This document shows, in pieces, positions 23,060 through 34,700 of a DNA stretch of 64,000 nucleotides. The translations under genes were made by a program, and so were the position numbers. The notes below the pieces were generated by a model. That model saw nothing but the letters and a program-made list of their open reading frames with translations, was not told the DNA's origin and ran no database searches. Source of the DNA: Bolinopsis microptera (taxonomy: Eukaryota; Ctenophora; Tentaculata; Lobata; Bolinopsidae); contig NC_087074.1 of the NCBI RefSeq assembly GCF_026151205.1, positions 4,960,001 to 5,024,000 on the forward strand, read 5' to 3'. Positions within the stretch are counted from its first letter, which is position 1. Each line of letters starts with the position of its first letter.

Positions 23060-23115
23060 TGTAAAGTTCGTAGATTCCTCTATAGGGTCATCGAATAGTT
23101 CGACCGCCCTTGTTT
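23060..23115 (-). mobile_element. Short LINE tail fragment
   Basis: On the minus strand this reads GGGCGGTCGAACTATTCGAT GACCC and then TATAGAGGAATCTAC. It matches the 3' end of the LINE fragment at 58310-58730, which has GATGACCCGATAGAGGATCTATG. It is only a tail. Confidence 0.5.
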
Positions 23116-23174
23116 AACAGTACACTACATTGTAGATGTTCTGAAGGAGTATCCTAAGATTCTTGATCTTTTGG

Positions 23175-23357
23175 CACAGGCACCCCTCCTCATTTAACCC
23201 TCAATCAAGTTTCCTATCATTCGGCTGAGTCGACCGAGGAGATCACATAGATCCAATGAATCCTTAGCTACTTACTAGACTGAGTAAAACTGGGATTCGA
23301 ACCCTGAACCTTCTGTACAGAAGGCGGAAGCTCTAACCACTAGGCCACCCAGCCATT
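23175..23357 (-). mobile_element. tRNA-derived SINE, copy 1
   Basis: On the minus strand the head reads GGCTGGGTGGCCTAGTGGTT with an A-box-like TGGCCTAGTGG and a B-box GGTTCGAATCC, so an internal RNA polymerase III promoter is present. Cloverleaf pairing is only partial, so it is not a functional tRNA. The body carries CTAAGGATTC, ATCTATGTGATC, ACTCAGCCGAAT and GAGGGTTAAATGAGGAG, all shared with the second SINE at 24640-24848, although the two tRNA heads differ. Confidence 0.75.
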
Positions 23358-23579
23358 GAGAAAAATTGGGGGAAATTCAACTAAGCGTCGCTTATTTTCG
23401 GTACTGCTTGTCCCCGTTGACTAACCGACGTGTTACCACACTTAGTATTTAGGCTTCATGCAGAGAAAAGCATGTCAAGACGATAATCCCGCTTAGGCCA
23501 TATTACAATTCAAATACACGATGCAACGAATTTTGAGGCCATGCCTTGGCCTTGTTCATACAAGTTGTATATCCTACTG

Positions 23580-23897
23580 GGGGGGGCACCAATGGCATAA
23601 ATGGCATAATGGAGAATTGGCCAATAAAAATTTCCATTTATGCCATAAAACGTATGCCATTTATGCCATTTTTGATATAATACATTTCTATTTTCTTTAT
23701 TTGTCATATGAATCTTTAACGATCATTCCAAGCGTTATAAAGCATGAAACATGTCTCTTATTCAACTATTAATAATAATTTGCGAATTTAAAGTCAAATA
23801 TGAAGACCTAAATTCATGGCATAAATGGAGAATTGGCCAATAAAAATTTCCATTTATGCCAAAAAACGTATGCCATTTATGCCATTGGTACCCCCCC
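23580..23897. mobile_element. MITE with 28-bp inverted termini and 9-10 bp target duplication
   Basis: The ends are GGGGGGCACCAATGGCATAA and the complement of TTATGCCATTGGTACCCCCC (one mismatch), about 28 bp long. The flank ATCCTACTG(G) occurs at 23571-23580 and again at 23898-23907. A 9-10 bp target duplication points to the Mutator/MULE group. The interior also repeats the ATGGCATAAATGG and GAATTGGCCAATAAAAATTTCC modules in a subterminal arrangement and has no transposase. Confidence 0.85.
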
Positions 23898-23907
23898 ATC
23901 CTACTGG

Positions 23908-24639
23908 AGAACTAAAGCAATATTGGGCCGCATTCTTTGTTGGCACCGCGATCATTTCCTATTTAACATACATAGCATAATAACATAGGTAAGCAAGCAA
24001 CACCACGATTTTCTCGTAAAATCGGTAATATTTCTGTATTTAATGTAGAGCCGGGCGCTAGATCACAGATATCCCTAGATATGCACGATCTTTGATCCAT
24101 CTAGGGTCGCCCCTGAAATTGGAGATACGCTCTCTAAGGCATGCTACCATCTTATTTCACAATTGCCTGTAGGGAGGTACCCCAAAAATTTCCTCTTTAA
24201 CTAACAGTTGCACTGCCACCAGACAGGAGGGTGTAAAATGCAGCTCTGAAATCCATATGACTGAAGACTCTTATAAAGCTAATTTGTAGCGGTTGCATCG
24301 GCAATCTGTTCAGCCGACAACCACTACATTTATTGATTACGAGCTGTGCTAATCGATAAAGGATTCCAATGTTGTAGTGTAAATTTGTAGTCAGTAAATT
24401 AACGCATGCTACCCTGAATTAACGCATGCTACCGGCCCTTACCCCAATACACACGATGTCCTCAGACCTCATCATTGATTCTCCAGTAAATTTAACGACA
24501 TTACTTCGGAGTATTCCAACAGCCACATTGTTACACACGTGCAACCAGCCAATTGCAGGAAGCCGAATGATTAATTTTGGCCAGTGACGGTTAAACTTAA
24601 AGTAGTGTGTACCGTACTTCGCCCGAGACTGCTGCAATG
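23908..24639. other. Gene-free stretch
   Basis: No coding signal that I can support. A short direct repeat (AATTAACGCATGCTACC, twice near 24399-24432) is the only clear structure. Confidence 0.4.
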
Positions 24640-24848
24640 TGCAGCTCCTCATTTAACCCTCACTTCCGATTTCCCGAGTATTCGGCTGATAGAATACAGC
24701 GGGGGCTACATCATACATAGACCACTCAGGATCCTTAGCTGAACGTCAACGACGCTCACCCCACAACCAGGCAGACAGTGGGATTTGAACTCGTAACCTC
24801 GCGGTTGCAAAGCTGGCGTTCTAACCAACTGCGCTACCTCGCCGTTGC
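24640..24848 (-). mobile_element. tRNA-derived SINE, copy 2 with a different tRNA head
   Basis: The minus strand starts GCAACGGCGAGGTAGCGCAG, with an A-box-like TAGCGCAGTTGG and a B-box GAGTTCAAATCC separated by the usual 30-40 bases. Downstream are CTAAGGATCC, GGTCTATGTATGATG, ATCAGCCGAATACTCGGGAA and GAGGGTTAAATGAGGAG, in the same order as in the SINE at 23175-23357. The conserved body with an exchanged head is typical of SINE families that recruit new promoters. Confidence 0.75.
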
Positions 24849-25139
24849 GATCAAGGAGCCTTCCCCTCATTTCCAAATATAGTCATACGTGACGTCATAA
24901 CCATGGCGACGCATAGCAACAGATAGAGACGCGCTAGTTATTTTAATATGGTTTTATTTTATTCGCTGCGCGGTGTAAATATTTATTTTGACCAGTTATT
25001 TAGTCATAACTTTTTATAGGAAACTGTGCTAGGTTGCGTTTTTCTTGCGACATCCGATTTGGCGTTTTTCCTATCGGATGGTATATAATTTGGCCACAGC
25101 GCAAGAATCGCACGATAATCTTATTTCTATGAACAGCTT

Positions 25140-25330
25140 GAGCCGGGTACTGTATAGTATTAGGTAATAAGCCCAATTTGTACGTGGCACGCGTGGTGTA
25201 CTGATGTGTATCAATTTTATTATTATGAAGTGAGCTGATTAGAGCTTATATTTATAGTTATAGTGAATGGAAATCTAGCGTCCGCCAAAATGCAAAACGA
25301 AACAATGAGCGCAATTTTTGTTTCATTTAG
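25140..25330 (+). mobile_element. Dispersed repeat copy (GGAAATCTAGCGTCCGCCAAA family)
   Basis: This segment shares TAATAAGCCCAA, GTGGCACGCG, GTACTGATG, GCTGATTAGAGCTTATA, and GGAAATCTAGCGTCCGCCAA with 39505-39685, and is the reverse complement of 15385-15550. Only one arm of the palindromic element is present. Confidence 0.7.
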
Positions 25331-25970
25331 ACTCATTGCAGAAGTCGTTCAGCAGGTTTATTTTTAGGTTGAAATATTTTAATTCAATCTTACAGATGAC
25401 GCGATCAATAAATAATTGCTACATAAAGAGATTTATGGACAAAATTTGGCTTTATCAATATCATTGCATAACTAGCTTGCATTTACGTGCACGCTGTGAC
25501 TATTTATAATTTTGGTTGTGATTGATATTTTTGATGCGATAAAAAGTATTGTTTAGGAAATATTTAAAACTTTATCATGATTGTCAAATAAAATTCATAC
25601 AAGTTTCCTGTTTCTACAGTACGGAGCTAGATGATGGAGGGACATTAAAACGTAACTGATTTTAAATTTCCTTGAGCATTACGCGTTCGACTAGTATAGC
25701 GAGTAGCGAGTTTCTAGTATTTAATATTTCGAAGGAGTAAGCTACTAAGCCAGTCTGTAGGATCAGGCTAGAAGTAGAACAGGGTATACTGGTTAAATTA
25801 AGAGCAAGGTTTACAAAAATCGGGAAGGACTGAGCTGGTTTAAAAAGGATGAGTATTGAGTAGTGCGCGTTAGAGACAACGCTACATGACAGTCGCGGCA
25901 GTGAACTAATAATTGCTACCATAATTCATTCGTTATCTTATAATTAGCTTTATCGTCTCTTTTTTAAACT
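25331..25970. other. Gene-free stretch
   Basis: Two short chance frames only; nothing recognisable. Confidence 0.35.
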
Positions 25971-26066
25971 CGTGACCTCCGTCCTCGTGACTTCCACTCT
26001 AGTGACTACCGCTCGAGTGACTTCCGCCCTAGTGACTTGAGCCCTAGTGGTTTCCGCCCTAATCAC
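25971..26066. repeat. 16-bp tandem repeat, about six copies
   Basis: Six imperfect copies of GTGACTTCCGCCCTAG lie head to tail. They lead directly into a copy of the CGCTCGCCCAAA MITE end at about 26098. Confidence 0.8.
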
Positions 26067-26091
26067 ATTAAAATGGAACCTCAAGAAGGGG

Positions 26092-26405
26092 GCTCTTACT
26101 AATTCGCTCGCCCAAAAATTTCACGTGACTTTGGTTTTTATGGTTTTGCAGCCATACAAAACGGTTTACATAAACCCTAATCCCAACCCTAACCCTAACC
26201 ATAACCCCGAAACTAACCATAACCCTTACCACAACACCACTTCACACTTGGGGGTCCAAATTTTGGGCTCTAAAACTGATCCTATTTCTTGGCCTATTTT
26301 TTATTTTTTTCATGCTGATTTCACTTTAAGGGCCATTATGATTAAAGCATTTGACCCAGTCAAAAAAGCTTCAGTTGTATATCTTTTACGGTTTTTGCGG
26401 AAAGT
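26092..26405 (+). mobile_element. Composite dispersed repeat with (CCCTAA)-like interior
   Basis: The left end (ACTAATTCGCTCGCCCAAAA) and the following ATAAACCCTAATCCCAACCC are the same as at 62577-62700. The right part, from CACTTGGGGGTCCAAATTT to TATATCTTTTACGGTTTTTG, matches 43005-43140 and 46205-46340, which lead into the (TCAGGG)n arrays. The segment thus bridges two repeat families. Confidence 0.7.
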
Positions 26406-26780
26406 CGCGTTAAAGTTAGTACCGTGGTGTCAGTAAAATGGTACGGATCCATATATATAGTAAGATCTTAAGATAATAGCCTGGGGTCCCCAGGTAACCT
26501 AATTACCGATTTGTTAATACTTCAGCTCACATCTGTATAACTGTTGTCGAAAATTTCTTTTATAATTTTTCGTTGTGTTGAAATCAGTTCAGGAACAATG
26601 TTAATACTTTAATAATTTGCTCCTTATCTTAACCAATGTTTCCAGGAAATATGCCTAAATTTAACTTATGAAATTCACCATGGTTGAAATTAACGACTTC
26701 GTCGCATATAATTCGATTATATTATAAATTGGTGCAAATAAAGGTGCAAAGTTGAAAAGTTATCAAAGCGTATCGAACAC
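26406..26780. other. Gene-free stretch
   Basis: AT-rich DNA with no supportable feature. Confidence 0.35.
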
Positions 26781-26783
26781 CAG

Positions 26784-27047
26784 CGGTGGAAGATGTTTGG
26801 ACACATTCTCAGGAGTATGGAGAACACCCCAGCCCAAACGGCTCTCTCTTTTGCTATTGAATCAGATAATTTATTCATTGGAAGATTGGGGAGACCTAGA
26901 ATGAACTTGTTATCGGTTTTAAGAAGTGATTTAAGTAGTAGAAATTTGCAAATGGACAACTCTCATGAATTGAATGAAATTAGAGATATAGCTGCATGCA
27001 ACAGATGTTGGGAAAATCTTTTTCGAGGGTACAGTTTACCGCATTAA
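26784..27047 (+). pseudogene. C-terminal fragment of an RTE-like LINE reverse transcriptase
   Basis: The frame reads RWKMFGHILRSMENTPAQTA, GRLGRPRMNLLSVLRSDL and ends in a stop after RCWENLF. The order W-K-x-F/L-G-H-x-L-R, G-R-x-G-R-P-R, L-x-D-L and R-x-W is the usual tail of reverse transcriptases in many invertebrate LINEs. No palm domain is present, so this is a 5'-truncated insertion. Confidence 0.7.
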
Positions 27048-28061
27048 GGTATTTTTAAGAATCATTTTTGTCGGTAAGATCCTGTTTTATAATATAATAA
27101 TATTATAAATTAATATCGATTTGTATGCAGTTTTTAATATTAACCCCAACTTCTGACCCGTAACTTATAAGTTTTAAGGTAATTTATAAGTAATATAACC
27201 TGCAGTTAATTTGGAGCCAAACTGAGAGACTAGAGTGCCTCTTTGTCTGCAGTGCTGGGAGTGTGTGGCTCAAAGATTAAAATTTTAAAAGTTTAAAATA
27301 AACCCTGCGTCATTAGAAACACTCCTAAAAGTTCGTTTTTTGACAAAAGATTTAAAATGTTTGTAATTTCATTTCTGTTTTAGTTACATATTTGATTTTT
27401 AGTATGCGTATAGAAAATCGATACGGCTTTAAAAAATGAGATGTTCGGCGACCTCCTAGCTCACTCACTAGACTCAGTAGAAGTGATTGAACTGTAAGGG
27501 ACAATTGAGGCTAATGAATTAGCCTCATCATTGATCGAGATCTAAGCTTTAAATATTCGACGTGAAAATTAGGCTAACCACCTTTTGAGAGGGTGAAATG
27601 AGGCTAACAAGTATAATTTTGTGTATATTTTCGAGCAGGTTTGGTATTGTGACTATCTAATGTGTGAACAATAAAAATTGATTCATCCTCTTCAAGCTCA
27701 ACATTTCTAATGTGTGAACAATAAAAATTGATTCATCCTCTTCAAGCTCAACATTTCAGAAATTTTTTACTCAAATGTACGGAAACAGGTTATAGACCCA
27801 CTATCATTTAATAAATATTCTTGTCGATCACCATAATAGCAGACTGCAGAATTCATGTCAACATTAACTATGAAAGTAAAAAGCAAAAGTACGAATTGCG
27901 AGACGTTTTGAAAGAAATTCAGCTCAAGGATACAAATTTTTCAATATCTAAAATTGTTTTTTATCTCAAGTAAGTATAACTAATAAATTTTTCCGAATGA
28001 CTGAAAAAGTCACACAACCAATCTCCATTCTCCCTAGCCTTTAGCTCTTTAGCAAAGTCTT
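27048..28061. other. 3' flank of the right VWD/Ig gene
   Basis: Apart from the 52-bp duplication there is no gene. The 3' untranslated part of the right copy must lie here on the minus strand; I could not choose one polyadenylation signal. Confidence 0.35.
27656..27759. repeat. 52-bp tandem duplication
   Basis: Two almost perfect copies of a 52-bp unit beginning CTAATGTGTGAACAATAAAA lie side by side. Each contains AATAAA, on the plus strand. Confidence 0.9.
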
Positions 28062-28748
28062 CTATTCTCCCTTCTTGCCTTTGGGCGTTACAGTCAAGGT
28101 GATAGGGTCCGAAATATACTCTTTACCTTTCACTGTGACCACAGCTCTGAGATGAAGAGTGAGTTAGCGAGCAAAAGGGTATTTATTTATAGTCCCACAT
28201 AATGGGTATTAACATTAATAAAACAGTACCTAATCAGACCTATCTCATTCTTTATAAAATAAATCAATAGTCCCGCATATTATCTTTCATCCTAATTTAA
28301 TGTAGTATATGGAATTAAAAAGCGATCGATTACAGCTTAAACTAAATATTATGTCAGCCTACTATTATTTATACTGTATACAACTAAACATTTTTCACGG
28401 TCAAAATTGTTACGCCAACTATCAAAATTTAAGACGGTTTTAATCGTGCACGATTGAAATTTTGTGATTTCCGTACACATTATATCCATGTGACCAATCT
28501 GACCATGTGACATTGTGACCATGTGATCATAAATATCTGATAAGGTACACAGTTTTTTAGGGCGGGACGGTAAAACGCCCAGGAAAACAAAGAATATTTT
28601 AAACTTACATGTATGGGCCACTCGATTGAGGCTTTCGTTGATATCCAAAGCTGCGGCTGTAGATGTCCTTTTTGAGCCTGCTAACCTTGCAGTTTGTCTT
28701 TTTTTCATTCTTGTACAGACAGATCTGCACGTCTCTTGGTTTGACCGT
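28062..28748 (-). CDS. Right copy exons 22-23: C-terminal Ig-like segment and stop
   Basis: Exon 22 (28609-28748) encodes [20 protein letters not shown] through SSGPY and ends in phase 2 at a GTAAGT donor. Exon 23 (28062-28146) restores the frame with [20 protein letters not shown], then PKGKKGE and a TAG at 28062-28064. The repeated C-x(n)-C and terminal beta-strand pattern is Ig-like. These two exons are the ones missing from the visible part of the left copy. The basic tail KGKKGE carries no membrane anchor. Confidence 0.75.
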
Positions 28749-31700
28749 CTAAGTAACGATAATTTAGTACAACAAATGATAAGCAAGAAAACATCTTTAG
28801 AGCTAATATGAAAATTGATGAAAGCGAAGAGCAAATATTTGGTCTGTCTAATCATAGAGACTCATGGTAAATTATGCTTAATGTATTCTCCAGCTTATAT
28901 GAAATCAAAAATCAGATGAAGACGGGTATTTGCTGTCACGGGTATCTTTTTCGACTATTCAATTTCCTTATGATTGTAATCAATTGGTATGTTCAAATCG
29001 ATTGGTTGCTGCAATCAATTTAATCCTCTTACCCCAATTTTAGTGTCGATACTCCACTCCAGATTACAAGGCTTCTTCTCTCCCTGTTTGCATGTAAGGT
29101 CATCCACTTGAGACGTGATGGTAACTTCGTTCTCAACTCCTCCTACTTCAATATCTACAGAATCCTCCGTACCCTGCCCTTTGGCGTGACATGTACACGT
29201 TCCTTTGTCAGACAGTTTAGCTGGCTTCAGTATCAGTTGGCTGTACGCCTCTGAAAACGAAAAGTCGTAATTCTAATAGGTTATACTTATAATACTTATA
29301 CAGAATTTGTTGATGGTGAGATCAAATTATGTAACTAGGATAGAAATTGAATTACAAATTTCCTTGGTTGAGAAATTATTTTGAAAAATATAAATGTTGA
29401 TGAGACTGATCTTTGCCCCTCTACCGCTTCAAAAACCAATATGAACGTGCACTTTTTAAACGAGTATATAAGAAAACCTAATTTGCATACTCACTTTTAT
29501 TTCTAATGATGACGTTTTCCTTCCCAGCTTCCATTCTCTTTCCGTTGCAAGTCCACCAAAGTTCCGTGATAACCTCCAGTTTGTTGCACTGAAAGTAAGT
29601 AAATACCTTACTCGATATCTTAAATATATAAACAATTTGCTGGTTTTGTACAATTTAGCAATCATACAATAGGTATGCTTTAACTTTTACGATCTTAGAA
29701 CGACAACATATCAGTAATCAGACATTGCAGCACACATCGGATTGTGGGGGAAACGAAAAAGCAAATAAGCTGGCCAAGCTTGACACAACCAGTGAATCAA
29801 CTTTGAAGTGTCCAATTCTTCTTATACCAAACGCTTAATCGACGACAAAGTCACCAGACTGAATCAGTAAACCTGGTTAACTGATAGTCCCAGACACACC
29901 AAAATGACACTCGGCCACAAACACGTCAAAATCATCAAAAATCTTAATACTACACTCTGCAACAACATAAAAAATTACAGAACAGCACTGCACCTTATCA
30001 CAGGACACTGTGGCATTGTGGCCTGAACAGACGCCTCCACATCAGTCACAAATCTAGCACATTATAGTTCAGCTTGTCCTACAGCGACGAAGAGGAGACT
30101 GTCTCGCACTTTCTTGGACAGTGCCCGGCTATTGCCCAAATAAGAGGGCAATATTTCCAGGACTATAACCTCTCCGTCAATGACATATTTAGCAACCAAC
30201 ATATCACCACTGTTGGCAATTTCGCAAACCGTACCAAACGCCTAATTGTGCCCGAGGAACTGTACCAGACCGGTGTGACATAGCAACTACTCACATGTTG
30301 TCTTAGCTCATTTTTCTGTTCCACACCCGGCTGTCACTTAAGCGTTCCTTCATGACTCATTCCCACCTCACTTGCCACCATCCTCCATTATACACCTTGG
30401 TATATATGGCAACCTCCCACAGGGTTGCCATACCCCAGAGGCAGGCAAAGTATCCTCATGCTATCCTCTCGTGGGCCATCCAGGCCCAGCTTCTCTTTAA
30501 AAAATAGTAAAAAATATATCAGAATGATTATTGAAAACATGCTTTACCTGAAGTTGCACTATTCCTCCCTCAACAAAATCGACTGTGTCTTTCAAAGCCT
30601 CGACTAGGTCTTTTTCTTCGAGCGGCAGAGCAACCTCGAATATGCCTTCAGATGTCTTTCCATCCAAATCCACAACACATTTGAAGTTTCCCTCTTTCTT
30701 AGCATCCATTTTCTTAATGGTCAATGTCAAACCGTCGTCAGAAATGGAATACGTCCTTTTTGCATTGGAAAGATCCCCCATACCTGGGTTAAACCTGAAC
30801 CACTTAACATTGTCCTTGGTCACTTCCACACCGTTCACTCTACAAGTCAGAGCTAAGGGTTCTTTGACGACAGCATCAGGCTTAGGATTAACTGCCTCCA
30901 CCCAGTCAGCAAGACATATGGGACAACATTCTCCTTCATTCTGAACCTCAATCTCATCATCATCACATTTAACATTACATTTCTTGTCTTCACACTCTTC
31001 CTGCCCCTTACCCACACACTTGCATTCCAGACATTCTGCTCCCTTCTCGTACTTGTCTCCAACATCGTAGAGCTGGCCAGCATATTCGCACTTGCAGTTA
31101 TCTAGGCCAACACATTTTCCTTCCTCCATCATCTGTCCCTCGGGACAGAAACATCCAGACTGAGACTTTTTACCACCTTTAGGTTTTTGGCAGGATGGTG
31201 CTGGTTTAGGTCCCCTCTGTCTGAATACGGATCCTTCTGGACACTCAGGAGCGCACTTGCTATCAGGGAAGTTGAGTTGCCATCCGTCAGTATTGATTCC
31301 CTTAGCTTTACACTCTCCAGCCAACTGGTCGAGAATGGGGCATGAACAGGAAAGATCCACACACAAACAGATCTGTTGTACTGCCTCTGTTACGAAAGGT
31401 TCTTGGTCCACAATATCTGCACACTTTGAGAAGGGACTTTTCTTAAGAATGTTAGCTATATGTTTCTCATAACCTGGCTTCTCAGCTGTCAAACCCATGA
31501 GATCACACATGTCTGGAGGAGGCTCAGGTATAGGGCAGTCTGCTTCGTCATCTTGAGCCCACGCTGTCCCGAAATCTTCAACACTAGGGTTAAAAGTATT
31601 ACTATTAATGTATCAATCCAATGCGAGATATTTGGTAGGCGCCATTTACTTTTTTTGCTTTTTAGTTATTACACAACGAAATAATTTATAAAAACGAAAA

Positions 31701-34700
31701 TATACAGAAAAAAAATAGATATTACAAATAGGTACGTTACATGCTCTGGAGCGCTTCAAGAGTATATTTTAATAAAGATACAAGACTAACCTGTCAAGTA
31801 CGTCTCCCTCAGGTCCAGTCAGATCGTTTGTTTTATCGTCGTCCCATTTACCACACATGCCAGTTGAGAAGCCCTTGCAGGAGCCGTGAATGTCAATGGA
31901 GTAACTGGAGACCTTGTCCCACTGCAGGTACACCAAAGGATCTTTTCCGTCCTGTGTAATCGTCATCGTGTATGTGCCTGCAATGTTTATGTAAGATCTC
32001 GCAAATTTAATTGCTCTTGTTTGGTCACAAAAAAATCTGTGTCCATATTGAAGCAATTCAATGAGCGAACGTTGCCCTTTACAATTTACATCCCCTTATC
32101 CCCTCCCAATAATGTACGTATGGCAAAGTTTTTAAGCGAATAAAACTTTTTACCTTTGTCTTCTAGTCGAATCTGAGAACCGTCTTTGTAAGACTTGTGC
32201 ATGGGAACAGCAACAACATCACCATTCAGGGTCACGGTGTTGCCTTCCAGCTTAAATACGTCCGATTTGAAAGCAATCTGAAGGAGTGGGTATGTAAGTT
32301 TTTCTTACAAAATTAACTCATCTTCATTCATTTTTAACTCGCCAACTTTCTTTGCCCACAATACATTGTATTTATCATGAATCAAGGTATTTCTAATTCT
32401 TAATTACAATAAAATATTGATGTACGCTCTGAGTGTCGAACCTCAATGTATTTTGTGCTAGTACTAGCCCTGTCTTTTTCGTGGTCAGCATACATCATCA
32501 CATCACCACAGCCGAAGAAGTTGTACTTGCAGTCACCCTTGAAAGCAAATTTAGAGCCATCGAACGTTGAGTAGAATGGATCAGCAGCAGCGGCACAGTG
32601 GCCTTGCTCAGGAACACAGGTCTTGACACAGTTGGTGTTAAACCAGACCACAGGGGTGGGATCTTCGCACTCTTCCCCGTCATCAATACAGGCACAGTGA
32701 TGTACTCCTTGTGCATCACACGTGCACTCTTCTGTCTCCTGAGGGTTATAAATGGTACCTTCTTCAAAGCTCGTACCATCCTCATGCTCACAAACTGCAG
32801 GCATTACCACATCTACTTCAAAGTCGTCACTAGCAGTGACTCCATCCTTGGTGGCCTGGCAAGTGTAGGTTCCATCATCATCAGCATCAGCGTCAGATAC
32901 AGTCAGCATCTTCCTGTAAAGAAGTTACAATTTTTATTGAGGTATTAATTAATACACACAGCTTCAAAGAAGTTTTTGGGATTTAAGCAAAAATGTATAA
33001 TGAATTTAGTGGCCAAATTCATTATTGTATGAACACCCACTTGTTTCTGGAGATTCCCTTAGTTATCTTTTTACCGTCCTTAAACCAAACAATGTCCTTC
33101 TTGCTGACCCCCTCTACAAGTACTTCACATGTCAGAACTAGAGACTGTCCTTTCTTGATCTGGTTGTCGGGGTTCTCTGCCTGGAGAGGATGCTTGCTTA
33201 AAACGAACAACATATTCACACTTTACAGCACATTCCACACATAGGTGGAGCTTTCCTTAGTTTGATCTAACAACTAAAATATTAACTTACCACGACCCAG
33301 TTATCAAGACAGTAGGGACAGCATTCATCATCCTTCCTTGCCTCTAGCTGGTCTTCCTCACAGTTAAGAGTTGGACACGCCTTGTCTTGACACGTCATCT
33401 CCCCTGCATCTTGACAAGTACATGTCTGACACTCTGCTTCCTCTTCTATAACTGCTCCGTTCTGTTTATTCAGAGGTTTTACAAAATAAAATTATTCTTG
33501 TTTGAAAAAGTTATACTAATTGAGAAAGGGTACCTGAGATGAGTAATTTTCCGTGTTACTGAATCTTAATTTCCTAAAGCGCTCGTCAGTCACTCACATC
33601 ATAAAACTGTCCCTCGTAGAGACACTTGCACCCGCTAGCATCTACACAAACTCCATCCTGTAGGAACTTTCCTGCTGGACAGAAACACCCTCTAACAGTC
33701 CCGGTCTTCTCTGGCTCCTTGTTGAGACAAGTTGGTACTGGGGTGGCTCCGTCAGATAGGTACACTGTTGGTTCAGGACATTCGTACGCTGAGGGAATAT
33801 TCAGATTAGCTGTGGTTCGACAAAAGTTATGATAAATTTTATTAAATTGGGCCGGAGCTTAGAAATCTATAGTTGAACTTAATACTTTTTTAGATGGATC
33901 TTTATTCAATTTTATTTTTTATAACCAGGTTAATTTGATATGTAGCCATGCTATCGATGTGACTTAATTACAAATTTAAGCTGATCAAATACATGTATCA
34001 TCAATGTTTTACAATTGCCCAACTTTGTTAATAAATGGTTGTTTTCAAAAAGAACTAGCTTTTTATGTCACAACAATATTGGATTCCAGAATAGCTTACG
34101 ACAGAAGGAAATATGTTTTCTCCAGTTTGCGACATTAAAGCCGTTATTCTGACATTGTGTAGCATACACATCAAATTGAGCACAGGCACACGCCTGAAGG
34201 AAGTAACTCTGTGAATTATTTTGAATCTACTACAAATATTTTGTTGAAGAAAAAACTCTATGATTCTGATAAAATCGCAAGTCTTGGAATATAAAACATA
34301 CTGGTAAGATATAAAAACTGAAAGAAAGTCCATCAATAAAAGCTCTCACTTCATCTAAATAGCAGTTACAGACGTCCATCATACAGTCCTTCATGGGACC
34401 ACCGTTTCTGTCTCCAATAGGGGATGCACCGTTACATTGTTTGAATGGGTCATCTAGGAGGGGGGGGGGGGGTGTAATAAGTTGTTCTCTGAACTTTGAA
34501 TGTCAAACGGGTTCATTTCTTAAAACCGCGAGTAATATTCGAGATCAAGGCCCAGTTGATTATTGATAAAAATTAAAATTGAGACCACTTACTCAAGAGA
34601 GCAGAGCAGATAGCCTCAGCTTCGTCGTGCAGGTTTCCGACGTCTCTGCAAACATCTGGTGGGAGAGGGGGAGCAGGACAGTTCTCATCGTACTCTTGGT

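Noticed and set aside
23290-23357. Functional tRNA gene on the minus strand
   Set aside because: A and B boxes are present but the stems do not pair properly, and the sequence continues into a SINE body.
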